Positions 8,348 through 15,718 of a stretch of DNA of 64,000 nucleotides are shown here, in pieces. Source of the stretch: an uncultured Slackia sp. (lineage in GTDB: Bacteria > Actinomycetota > Coriobacteriia > Coriobacteriales > Eggerthellaceae). The notes under the pieces were generated by a model, which did not search any database, was not told the origin of the DNA, and saw only the letters and a list, made by a program, of their open reading frames with translations. The DNA lies in NCBI RefSeq assembly GCF_934630525.1, contig NZ_CAKTVX010000005.1:1-64000 (forward strand), given 5' to 3'. Numbering within the stretch: the stretch's first letter is position 1; each line of letters begins with the position of its first letter. The translations under genes and the position numbers were made by a program.

Positions 8348-9619
8348 ATGACTATTCGTGTTGCCGAGCTTTTCGCTGGCGTGGGTGGGTTTCGCCTTGC
8401 CTTGGATGGCTACGACGACGAGGGCCATGGTTGGCACCTTCCTGCCGCAGGCTCCTATGAAACGATTTGGGCTAATCAATGGGAACCCCCCGGAACCGCC
8501 ACGAAGCAATTTGCTGCCGACTGCTACAAGCTCCGTTTCGGCGATGACTCAGTGGTAAACGAGGACATCGAAAAGGTTCTTGACCAGGTCGAAGCTGGTG
8601 AGATGGTGATTCCCGAGCACGATATGGTCGTGGGCGGTTTTCCGTGCCAGGACTATTCTGTCGCTCGTCCTTTGAGCCAGGCGAACGGAATCGAGGGCAA
8701 AAAAGGCGTTCTTTGGTGGCAGATTTATCGTTTTCTGTATCTATGCTCGCCGAAGTATGCCCTGTTCGAGAATGTTGACCGTTTGCTTAAATCGCCCGCC
8801 TCGCAGCGTGGCCGCGATTTCGCAATTATGCTTGCTTGTTTGAACGAGCAAGGCTATTCGGTTGAGTGGCGTGTGGTGAATTCAGCCGATTACGGCGCGC
8901 CGCAGCGCCGCCGTCGCGTGTACATCTTTGCGCAGAAAAACGCTGAGCCCTGGAACCTTGAAGAACGAGTTTTGCGAAATGGCGTCATGGCGAGCGCTTT
9001 GCCCATTGTGCCAGCCGCGACGAAGCAAAATACACTTCATATCGAAGGCGAGCCCTACGAGATTAGCGAGAATTTCGGCAAGGGCCTTAAAGTGTCGCCG
9101 TTCTATAAGGCTGGCGCCATGCAAGATGGCGAGGTGTATACGGCTGAGGTAACTGCCGATTATCACGGCCCATTTGAGACTCTGGGCGATGTGCTCGTTG
9201 ATGATTCCGACGTTCCTGAGTCGTACTTTATTGACGGCAACAAGCTCGAGCGCTGGGAGTATTTCAAGGGCGGAAAGAAGGAAGAGCGCACCCACGCTTC
9301 CGGTTTTACCTATATGTACTCGGAAGGTGGAATGGCGTTTCCTGATCCGGTCGATAAACCCTCTCGCACCATTCTGACGAGCGAAGGCGGGGCTGGCGCG
9401 TCTCGCACAAAGCACGCGGTGCGCGCACAAGACGGACGCGTCCGCCGATTGGTTCCCGATGAGCTTGACCAGCTGCAGACTTTTCCGAAAGGATGGACGA
9501 ATAGCGGTATGACCGATGGTCGCCGTGCGTTTTGCATGGGCAACGCCCTGGTGGTGAGCATTGTTCATCGAATCGCTGAGGAGATCGCTCGTCGTGCTGG
9601 CGAACAGGCCGTTTCGTAG
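8348..9619 (+). CDS. DNA (cytosine-5)-methyltransferase
   Basis: Modification partner of the upstream nuclease. All main m5C methyltransferase motifs are present in order: AdoMet-binding ELFAGVGGFRLAL (motif I), catalytic GGFPCQDYSVA with nucleophile Cys100 (IV), ENVDRLL (VI), QRRRRVYIFA (VIII), RRLVPDELDQLQTFPKGW (IX region) and MGNALVVSIVHRIAEEI (X). The 423-residue protein starts at the ATG at 8348 after GCGGGG; an in-frame ATG at 8333 lacks a ribosome site. The 118 bases between nuclease and methylase are AT-rich and may contain an independent promoter, but no clear one was seen. M.Sau3AI, the partner of Sau3AI, is also a C5 enzyme, which fits the pairing. Confidence 0.93.
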   Translation: MTIRVAELFAGVGGFRLALDGYDDEGHGWHLPAAGSYETIWANQWEPPGTATKQFAADCYKLRFGDDSVVNEDIEKVLDQVEAGEMVIPEHDMVVGGFPCQDYSVARPLSQANGIEGKKGVLWWQIYRFLYLCSPKYALFENVDRLLKSPASQRGRDFAIMLACLNEQGYSVEWRVVNSADYGAPQRRRRVYIFAQKNAEPWNLEERVLRNGVMASALPIVPAATKQNTLHIEGEPYEISENFGKGLKVSPFYKAGAMQDGEVYTAEVTADYHGPFETLGDVLVDDSDVPESYFIDGNKLERWEYFKGGKKEERTHASGFTYMYSEGGMAFPDPVDKPSRTILTSEGGAGASRTKHAVRAQDGRVRRLVPDELDQLQTFPKGWTNSGMTDGRRAFCMGNALVVSIVHRIAEEIARRAGEQAVS

Positions 9620-9626
9620 GAGAGGC

Positions 9627-10022
9627 ATGAAAACAATCAACGTCGTTGCGGCCGTCATTGTGCATGACGGCAAGGTGTTCGCGACTCAGCGCGGGTATGG
9701 CGAGTTTGCTGGCGGGTGGGAATTTCCCGGTGGCAAGGTCGAGCCGGGCGAGACCCCCGAGCAGGCGTTGATTCGCGAGATTCGCGAAGAGCTCGAAACG
9801 ACGGTTTCGGTCGATTCATTCGTGTACCAGGTAGAATACGATTACCCTGCGTTCCATCTGTCCATGGGGTGCTACCTGTGCTCCATCGTGGAGGGGCATT
9901 TGCATTTGCTGGAGCATTCGGCGGCGAAGTGGCTCGATGCGGCGAATCTTCGCTCGGTCGATTGGCTGCCCGCCGATATTGAAGTCGTTCATGCCCTCGA
10001 GGCTAAAGGAGTGCTTTCCTAA
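9627..10022 (+). CDS. Nudix hydrolase, MutT/8-oxo-dGTPase-like
   Basis: A 131-residue Nudix protein. The Nudix box reads GGKVEPGETPEQALIREIREEL, matching GX5EX7REUXEEXGU over its central part. Probable role: sanitising oxidised or unusual dNTPs. The ribosome-binding AGGAGAGG overlaps the methyltransferase stop codon (9617-9619), so translation is probably coupled to the modification enzyme. Substrate specificity (8-oxo-dGTP versus methylated dCTP) cannot be read from the sequence. Confidence 0.85.
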   Translation: MKTINVVAAVIVHDGKVFATQRGYGEFAGGWEFPGGKVEPGETPEQALIREIREELETTVSVDSFVYQVEYDYPAFHLSMGCYLCSIVEGHLHLLEHSAAKWLDAANLRSVDWLPADIEVVHALEAKGVLS

Positions 10023-10023
10023 G

Positions 10024-10812
10024 TTGGCTTTCCCTGGAGAAAAATATCCGCTCGACATGGGCGAGCAAAATTGCCTTATTTCGAACATGCTTGCGTCGGA
10101 GAGCCTGCTGCTGCTCATCGGCGTTGTTGGCTCCATGATCGCGAGCGGAATTGCTTCGGGCGATTGGTTCGGTTCGATCATCGGGTTTGGATGGGCGCAC
10201 GAAATCGCGCTGTCGTGCATGAAACTTTCTGCCATTGACACCATCGTGGCGGCTATTGCCGTGACCGTGATCGCTCTCGCCGTTGCCCACGCCATCGAAT
10301 TCGTCGCGTTGCACACGACGTCGGGCAGGTTGAGCATCATTGCGAGCCGCCGCGGCCTCAATGGTGAAATTCCGCGCATCGATTCGTACGCTGTGTTCGC
10401 GGGCATGGCCGCGGCGGGCTTTGCCGAGGAGCTTTTGTTCCGCTTCGTGCTGGTGGGCGGAGCGGCCGTGCTTTTGGGCCTGTTCATTCCTGCCAAAATC
10501 GCCGTTATTGCCTCAATCGTTATTTCCACCGCCGTTTTCGTATATGCGCACGAGGAATATCGCGATTGGTACACGCTGTTGGTGTGCGTGGCGATGTCTC
10601 TTGTGATGTGCGTTGCGTTTGCGGTTACCGGCAGCTATATGGTGGTCGCGCTTGCCCATGCGGCGTACGACATCATCGATATCGAAATCGAGGGCTCGCG
10701 CATGGTGAATGAGGATGACTACTTCTTTGGCGAGGTTCCGCAAAGCGTGATGCTCGATATGTATGAGGAAATTTGCCGTGAAGAAAACGAGCGCACCAAT
10801 CGCAAAGAGTAG
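10024..10812 (+). CDS. CPBP family intramembrane metalloprotease
   Basis: A polytopic membrane protein with the three CPBP/CAAX-protease motifs: AEELLFR (EExxxR), FVYAH (FxxxH) and HAAYDIID (HxxxD). The start is uncertain. TTG at 10024, one base after the Nudix stop, has AAAGGAG 12 bases upstream; ATG at 10057 has only a poorly spaced GGAG. Such enzymes process prenylated proteins in eukaryotes and bacteriocin- or immunity-related peptides in bacteria. The spacing suggests it is the last gene of the nuclease-methylase-Nudix run. Confidence 0.8.
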   Translation: MAFPGEKYPLDMGEQNCLISNMLASESLLLLIGVVGSMIASGIASGDWFGSIIGFGWAHEIALSCMKLSAIDTIVAAIAVTVIALAVAHAIEFVALHTTSGRLSIIASRRGLNGEIPRIDSYAVFAGMAAAGFAEELLFRFVLVGGAAVLLGLFIPAKIAVIASIVISTAVFVYAHEEYRDWYTLLVCVAMSLVMCVAFAVTGSYMVVALAHAAYDIIDIEIEGSRMVNEDDYFFGEVPQSVMLDMYEEICREENERTNRKE

Positions 10813-10831
10813 CGCGCATCGAAATAGGTCG

Positions 10832-10872
10832 AAAAAAGGAGGAGCCCGCAGAACGATTGTGGGCTCCTCCTC
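10832..10872. terminator. Bidirectional terminator
   Basis: GGAGGAGCCC (10839-10848) pairs with GGGCTCCTCC (10861-10870). On the minus strand the stem is followed by six T residues (A-run at 10832-10837). It lies between the convergent CPBP and alcohol dehydrogenase genes. Confidence 0.75.
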
Positions 10873-10891
10873 ATATAGGGACCGTTTTCCC

Positions 10892-12052
10892 TTACGCCAT
10901 AATCTTGCGGAAGAGCTCGACTACCTGGTCGTGGTCGGCTTCGCGCGGATTGCCGGGGAAGCATGCGTCGGCCATGGCGTCGCTGGCCAGCTGCTCGAGG
11001 TCGCCTTCGACCAGGCCCGCGCACGTCTTGGGAATTTCGACGTCTTCAGAAAGCTGGCGCACGGCGGCAATGGCGGCGTCGGCGGCTTCTTCGGCGCTCA
11101 TGCCCGCGGTGTCAACGCCCATCGCGCGAGCTACATCGGCCAAGCGATCGACGACGACAGGCTTGTTGAATTCCATTGCAATAGGCAGAAGCATCGCGCA
11201 GGCAACGCCGTGCGGCGTGTCGTAGTGCGCCGAAAGCGTGTGCGCCATGGAGTGGTCGATGCCCAAACCCACGTTGGAGAAGCCCATGCCGGCGACGTAT
11301 TGGGCGAGCGCCATGCCTTCGCGGCCGCTCGCGGGCACGCCGCTTTTCGCTTCGGCCACCGCGTCGCGCAGGTTTTTCGAGATGAGCTCGATCGCCTTCA
11401 GGTGGAACATGTCGGAAAGCTCCCACGCGCCCTTGGTGGTGTAACCCTCGATCGCGTGTGTGAGCGCGTCCATGCCGGTGGCGGCGGTGAGGCTTGCGGG
11501 CATGGTCGCCATCATTTCGGGGTCGACAACGGCAACTTCAGGAATGTCATTCACGTCGACGCAGACGAACTTGCGCTCCCTTTCCGTGTCGGTAATCACG
11601 TAATTGATGGTGACTTCGGCCGCGGTACCGGCGGTGGTGGGCACGGCAATGGTGAACACGGCATGCTTGGTGGTAGGCGCGACGCCTTCAAGGCTTACCA
11701 CGTCGGCGAACTCGGGGTTCGTGGCAATGATGCCAATGCCTTTCGCGGTATCCATGGCGCTGCCGCCGCCCACGGCCACGATGCAATCGGCGCCGCTGGC
11801 CTTGAAAGCCGCCACGCCCGCCTGCACGTTTTCGATGGTGGGGTTGGGCTTGATGTCGCTGAACATCTCCCACGCGATGCCTGCTTCATCGAGCACGTCG
11901 GTTACCTTTTTCGTGACGCCGAAGCGCACCAGGTCGGCGTCGGTTGCTACAAACACTTTCGAGAACTCGCGGCGGGTGATTTCGCCGGGAATTTCCTGAA
12001 TTGCGCCTGCTCCGTGATAGGAAATGTTGTTTAAAACGAAGCGATTTGCCAT
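10892..12052 (-). CDS. Iron-containing alcohol dehydrogenase (FucO-like)
   Basis: A group III NAD(P)-dependent alcohol/aldehyde oxidoreductase of 386 residues, most like lactaldehyde reductase/1,2-propanediol oxidoreductase. Visible features are the nucleotide-binding VGGGSAMDTAKG, DALTHAIEGY, and the metal-ligand region DHSMAHTLSAHYDTPHG with three well-placed histidines. The start at 12052 follows AAGGAGGC with a four-base spacer; the longer frame to 12139 has no ribosome site. The actual substrate is unknown; no microcompartment or fucose gene lies nearby. Confidence 0.9.
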   Translation of the reverse strand: MANRFVLNNISYHGAGAIQEIPGEITRREFSKVFVATDADLVRFGVTKKVTDVLDEAGIAWEMFSDIKPNPTIENVQAGVAAFKASGADCIVAVGGGSAMDTAKGIGIIATNPEFADVVSLEGVAPTTKHAVFTIAVPTTAGTAAEVTINYVITDTERERKFVCVDVNDIPEVAVVDPEMMATMPASLTAATGMDALTHAIEGYTTKGAWELSDMFHLKAIELISKNLRDAVAEAKSGVPASGREGMALAQYVAGMGFSNVGLGIDHSMAHTLSAHYDTPHGVACAMLLPIAMEFNKPVVVDRLADVARAMGVDTAGMSAEEAADAAIAAVRQLSEDVEIPKTCAGLVEGDLEQLASDAMADACFPGNPREADHDQVVELFRKIMA

Positions 12053-12257
12053 AGCTGCCTCCTTGTGTCGACGGGCTGCCGTTGCGCGTTGCGTTTGCGG
12101 CGCGTCCCCTTTGGCGTGCCCGATTGCTTGTAAAAACAAGATACTCGTTTGCTCGTTGAGCGAGGCCGAAAATGACGTCGTTTTCGAATTGCCCGCCCGA
12201 TCGGGAAAGCCTTTTGCAACGAAACATCAACATCGCGTGGCGCTCGCGTGGGCTTGC

Positions 12258-12285
12258 TTGACACCTGCGTGCGGCGAACTACAAT
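12258..12285 (+). promoter_or_regulatory. Sigma-70-type promoter of htpG
   Basis: Consensus TTGACA (12258-12263), 16-base spacer, TACAAT (12280-12285). It is followed immediately by the CIRCE operator, placing the operator over the transcription start. Confidence 0.85.
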
Positions 12286-12291
12286 CCTGTT

Positions 12292-12318
12292 TTAGCACTC
12301 AGGCATGTTGAGTGCTAA
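12292..12318. promoter_or_regulatory. CIRCE operator (HrcA site)
   Basis: Perfect consensus TTAGCACTC-N9-GAGTGCTAA, the binding site of the heat-shock repressor HrcA. It lies 7 bases after the -10 box of htpG. hrcA itself is not in this window. The rest of 12053-12424 shows no other feature. Confidence 0.95.
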
Positions 12319-12424
12319 CAATCGCCGCTACCACGCGCGAACGCGGGCCCATCGCCTGCGCCGCCTTGCGCGATACGGCGATTACCAGGGTACAAGCCGC
12401 TGGGCGGCAGGAACATAGAAAGGC

Positions 12425-14362
12425 ATGGCCCCAATGAAGAAGTTCAAGACAGAGAGTAAAAAGCTGCTCGACCTCATGATCAATTCGATTTACACGAATA
12501 AGGAAATCTTCCTGCGCGAGCTTATCTCCAACGCGTCCGACGCCGTGGACAAGCTCTATTTCAAGAGCCTCACCGACACCGACGTGAAGCTTTCTAAAGA
12601 TGAGCTGGCTATTCATGTGTCGTTCGACAAAGATGTGCGCACCGTTACCGTGAGCGATTCGGGCATCGGCATGACCAAAGACGAGCTCGAGAAGAACCTG
12701 GGCACCATCGCCCATTCCGGCTCCCTCGAGTTCAAGACCGAAAACGACAAGGCCCAGGGCGACGACGTGGATATCATCGGCCAGTTCGGCGTGGGCTTCT
12801 ATTCCGCATTCATGGTCGCCAAAGAGGTGCGTGTCGTGAGCCGCGCGTTCGGCAGCGATGAGGCGTGGGCATGGGTCAGCGACGGCGTTGAGGGCTACAC
12901 CATCGAGGAAGCCGAGCGCGCCGGGAACGGCACCGATATCATCCTCACGCTGAAAGACGATACCGACGAGGAAAAATACGACACGTACCTTTCCGAGTGG
13001 GGTCTGAAGAACCTTATCAAGAAGTACAGCAACTACGTGCGCTATCCCATTACCATGGATTGCGACAAGACGCGCGAAAAGCCGAAGCCCGAAGACGCCG
13101 GCGACGATTACAAGCCCGAATTCGAGCACTACACCGAGCGCGAGACCATCAATTCCATGGTGCCCATTTGGAAGCGCAGCAAGTCCGACGTGACCGATGA
13201 GGAATACAACGAGTTCTACAAGTCGAACTTCCACGACTTTGCCGATCCTGCGCGTACGATCAAGGTGCACGCCGAGGGTGCCCTTACCTATGACGCGTTG
13301 CTGTTCATTCCGAGCCGCGCGCCGTTCGACCTGTATAGCAAGGACTACAAGAAGGGCTTGGCGCTCTACAGCTCCAACGTGCTCATCATGGATAAGTGCG
13401 AAGAGCTTCTGCCCGATTGCTTCAACTTCGTGCGCGGCGTTGTCGATTCGGCCGATCTGCAGCTGAACATTTCGCGCGAGACGCTGCAGCACAACAGCCA
13501 GCTGCGTGCCATCGCCAACAAGCTCGAGAAGAAGATTAAGAGCGAGCTCGAGAAAATGCGCGACAACCATCGCGACGATTACGAGAAGTTCTTCGAGCAG
13601 TTCGGTCGCGGCCTGAAGTTCGGCATTTACCAGAGCTACGGCATGCAGAAAGGCCTGCTCGGCGACCTGCTGCTGTTCTATTCGGCCAAGCAGCAGAAGA
13701 TGGTGACGTTCGAGGAATACACCGCCGCCATGCCCACCGACCAGAAGGCGATTTACTATGCCGCCGGCGATTCGACCGACCGCTTGGCGAAGCTGCCTGT
13801 GGTGAATTCGGTGCTCGACCGTGGCTACGACGTGCTGTTGTGCACGCAGGACGTTGACGAGTTCACGTTCCAGACCATGCAAACCTGGGGCGAGGGCGAG
13901 TCGGCCAAGGAGTTGAAGAACGTCGCTTCGGGCGATTTGGGCCTGGAGACCGAGGACGAAAAGAAGGCCGCCGAAGACGCCACGAAGGAAAACGAAGGCC
14001 TGTTCGGCGCTATGAAGGATGCTCTGGGCGACGCCGTGACGAAGGTTGCGGTGTCCACGAAGCTTGCCACGGCCGAGGCCGCGCCGGCATGCATCACCGC
14101 CGAGGGCCCTGTGTCGCTCGAGATGGAGAAGATTCTCTCGCAGATGCCTGATATGGGCGAAGCTCCCAAGAGCGATCGCGTGCTCGAGATCAACGCTGCG
14201 CACCCCGTGTTCACCACGTTGAAGGCTGCGCAGGAAGCGGGTGACGCCGAAAAGGTGAAGACCTACGCGAGCCTGCTCTACAACCAGGCGCTGCTCGTCG
14301 AGGGCATGCCCCTGGAAGACCCGGTTGCCTTCGCGAACGCGGTTGCCTCGCTTATGAAATAG
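12425..14362 (+). CDS. htpG: Molecular chaperone HtpG (Hsp90)
   Basis: A 645-residue bacterial Hsp90. The N-terminal GHKL ATPase is complete: YTNKEIFLRELISNASDA with the Mg-binding asparagine, VSDSGIGMTKDEL, the IAHSG lid segment and GQFGVGFYSAFMV. Middle and dimerisation domains follow at normal length. It acts in the cytosol, assisting protein folding under stress. Transcription should be heat-inducible through HrcA, because a perfect CIRCE lies between promoter and gene. An acidic Glu/Lys-rich stretch near residues 510-530 lies in the C-terminal half. The gene ends 10 bases before a dispersed palindrome and 70 bases before a strong terminator. Confidence 0.97.
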   Translation: MAPMKKFKTESKKLLDLMINSIYTNKEIFLRELISNASDAVDKLYFKSLTDTDVKLSKDELAIHVSFDKDVRTVTVSDSGIGMTKDELEKNLGTIAHSGSLEFKTENDKAQGDDVDIIGQFGVGFYSAFMVAKEVRVVSRAFGSDEAWAWVSDGVEGYTIEEAERAGNGTDIILTLKDDTDEEKYDTYLSEWGLKNLIKKYSNYVRYPITMDCDKTREKPKPEDAGDDYKPEFEHYTERETINSMVPIWKRSKSDVTDEEYNEFYKSNFHDFADPARTIKVHAEGALTYDALLFIPSRAPFDLYSKDYKKGLALYSSNVLIMDKCEELLPDCFNFVRGVVDSADLQLNISRETLQHNSQLRAIANKLEKKIKSELEKMRDNHRDDYEKFFEQFGRGLKFGIYQSYGMQKGLLGDLLLFYSAKQQKMVTFEEYTAAMPTDQKAIYYAAGDSTDRLAKLPVVNSVLDRGYDVLLCTQDVDEFTFQTMQTWGEGESAKELKNVASGDLGLETEDEKKAAEDATKENEGLFGAMKDALGDAVTKVAVSTKLATAEAAPACITAEGPVSLEMEKILSQMPDMGEAPKSDRVLEINAAHPVFTTLKAAQEAGDAEKVKTYASLLYNQALLVEGMPLEDPVAFANAVASLMK

Positions 14363-14372
14363 CCTGATCCAC

Positions 14373-14404
14373 AACCTGTTACATGCTCGCAGCGTTTAAC
14401 AGGT
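14373..14404. repeat. Dispersed palindrome, copy 3
   Basis: Arms AACCTGTTACATGCT and AGCGTTTAACAGGT around CGC, 10 bases after the htpG stop codon. It is one of the better-preserved family members. Confidence 0.8.
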
Positions 14405-14431
14405 GGAGCGCTATGAGCGCATAACGCCTCT

Positions 14432-14460
14432 AAAACCCTTGCGATATCGCAAGGGTTTTT
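14432..14460 (+). terminator. Intrinsic terminator of htpG
   Basis: Perfect 14-bp self-complementary arms, AAAACCCTTGCGAT and its reverse complement (14432-14459), ending in TTTTT. In a strict palindrome the loop bases come from the centre GATATC. Confidence 0.85.
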
Positions 14461-14504
14461 GTATTGTGGTGGCATTCTTGTTGGACGAGTTAAAAGGGAA
14501 ACTC

Positions 14505-14900
14505 ATGCTTTCTGTTTCGGAATGCGCGCAAATTTTGGGAGTGTCGACCGCCCGGGTCAGGCAGCTTATTGCCAACGGCTCGCTTGAAGCTACAAAGGTC
14601 GGGCGCTCATGGGTTTTACCGGAAGCTGCGGTCTACGATCGTCTATCGAAGAATCCGTCGTCGGGAAGGCCATCATCTTTGCCGGTCATACCTCACGATG
14701 AAGGAATGGCCGACCCCGCCAAAGATCATGCCGATTTGCCGCATCTCTTCGAAGAATGCAAGAAGGCCTTCTCCTTCTGCGTTCCGCTCGACGTTCTTCA
14801 GTCGGCCAAAACGCAAGAAGAGGCCGATTTCTACATGGAGCTATCTGATTTCTTTTTGCGTCAAAAACAGCGTGAGCTCGTGAAGCGCGGTGTGTACTGA
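14505..14900 (+). CDS. HTH protein, probable antitoxin of zeta-type toxin
   Basis: A 131-residue protein with an N-terminal excisionase/MerR-like helix-turn-helix (SVSECAQILGVSTARVRQLIAN ... KVGRSWVLPE, about residues 3-45). A C-terminal region follows that resembles no family I know and probably binds the toxin. The start follows AAAAGGGA. Its stop overlaps the start of the zeta-like gene (TGATG), a typical toxin-antitoxin coupling that makes antitoxin first. Antitoxin function is inferred from position and architecture; it would also autoregulate the operon through its HTH. Confidence 0.72.
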   Translation: MLSVSECAQILGVSTARVRQLIANGSLEATKVGRSWVLPEAAVYDRLSKNPSSGRPSSLPVIPHDEGMADPAKDHADLPHLFEECKKAFSFCVPLDVLQSAKTQEEADFYMELSDFFLRQKQRELVKRGVY

Positions 14901-15511
14901 TGACGGACCGACCTACGCTCGTTGTGTTTGCCGGCGTGAATGGCGCAGGGAAATCGACGTTTTATCAATCGAGGCTTTGGTGCGAATGCGATGCCGATTC
15001 GCGCATGCCCCGTATCAATCCTGATGAAATAATTGTCGCTGCGGGAAAGGATTGGTCGTCGCCAACCGACCAACTTTGGGCGGGCAAGCAGGCGGTTGGC
15101 CGGGTTCGGGATAATTTCGCCCATATGAGGTCATTTAACCAGGAAACGACGCTTGCAGGGAAATCGGCGGTGGCGCGCATTCGGAAAGCGTATTCGCTGG
15201 GGTATAGGGTTCGGCTCTTTTATGTCGGCGTGGATTCCCCCGAAGTCGCTTTGGCCAGAATTCGCCATCGCGTGCAAGTTGGGGGTCATGACATTTCGCC
15301 TGAAGACGTCGAGCGGCGTTTCTCCGCGAGCATTTCCGCTCTGGGTGAGGTTTTGTCGTACACCCATGAGGCGGTGGTTCTTGACAATACCGACGGCTTC
15401 TCCCATCTTGCCGTTTGGAAGCATGGGACACTTTGTTGGTGGTCTTCCGAGAAAGCGAAGGCCCATCCGTGGTTTGCGCGTGCGATTCAACGCGAAGATT
15501 GGAGGGAATGA
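14900..15511 (+). CDS. Zeta-toxin family P-loop kinase
   Basis: A 203-residue P-loop protein with Walker A GVNGAGKST at residues about 11-20. The zeta/UDP-N-acetylglucosamine-kinase-like layout is visible: INPDEI after the P-loop, then the NQETTLAGKS segment, and RIRHRV/DISPEDVERRF basic lid. Zeta toxins phosphorylate the peptidoglycan precursor UDP-GlcNAc. It is translationally coupled to the HTH gene upstream by a 1-base overlap. Chromosomal zeta-like proteins may also have non-toxic roles, so toxicity is inference. Confidence 0.78.
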   Translation: MTDRPTLVVFAGVNGAGKSTFYQSRLWCECDADSRMPRINPDEIIVAAGKDWSSPTDQLWAGKQAVGRVRDNFAHMRSFNQETTLAGKSAVARIRKAYSLGYRVRLFYVGVDSPEVALARIRHRVQVGGHDISPEDVERRFSASISALGEVLSYTHEAVVLDNTDGFSHLAVWKHGTLCWWSSEKAKAHPWFARAIQREDWRE

Positions 15512-15528
15512 GTCCCCAATTGGAGCTC

Positions 15529-15563
15529 GCACCTGTCAAACGCTACGAGCGTGTAACAGGTGC
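15529..15563. repeat. Dispersed palindrome, copy 4
   Basis: GCACCTGTCAAACGCT-ACG-AGCGTGTAACAGGTGC: 16-base arms with a single internal mismatch, immediately after the zeta-like gene. The remaining bases to 15718 contain no recognised feature other than the ribosome site of the antiporter gene. Confidence 0.8.
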
Positions 15564-15718
15564 GAGCATCGGCGGGCTTTCAGCATCGTTTCAGCATTGG
15601 CCGCTTTTCGTAGCGGTGCGTTAACGATTCGGGCTTGCGTGCGCCTTGTCGGGTAGTATGGCAGTTTGTACTGACATATGCGGCGTGTGCCGCATAGGCC
15701 GACTCTTGAAGGAGCCCC

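Noticed and set aside
6790..9619. GATC avoidance as support for a Sau3AI-like specificity
   Set aside because: GATC occurs repeatedly in the window, including inside the restriction genes. Without counts against expectation no claim is justified, and methylation would protect the sites anyway.
12299..14374. 691-residue open frame on the minus strand across htpG (and similar long frames antisense to hom, dnaK, clpB and ftsH)
   Set aside because: These are mirror frames created by the strong GC3 bias of highly expressed genes. The protein sequences are His/Val/Leu-rich without family motifs, and the plus-strand genes are unambiguous.
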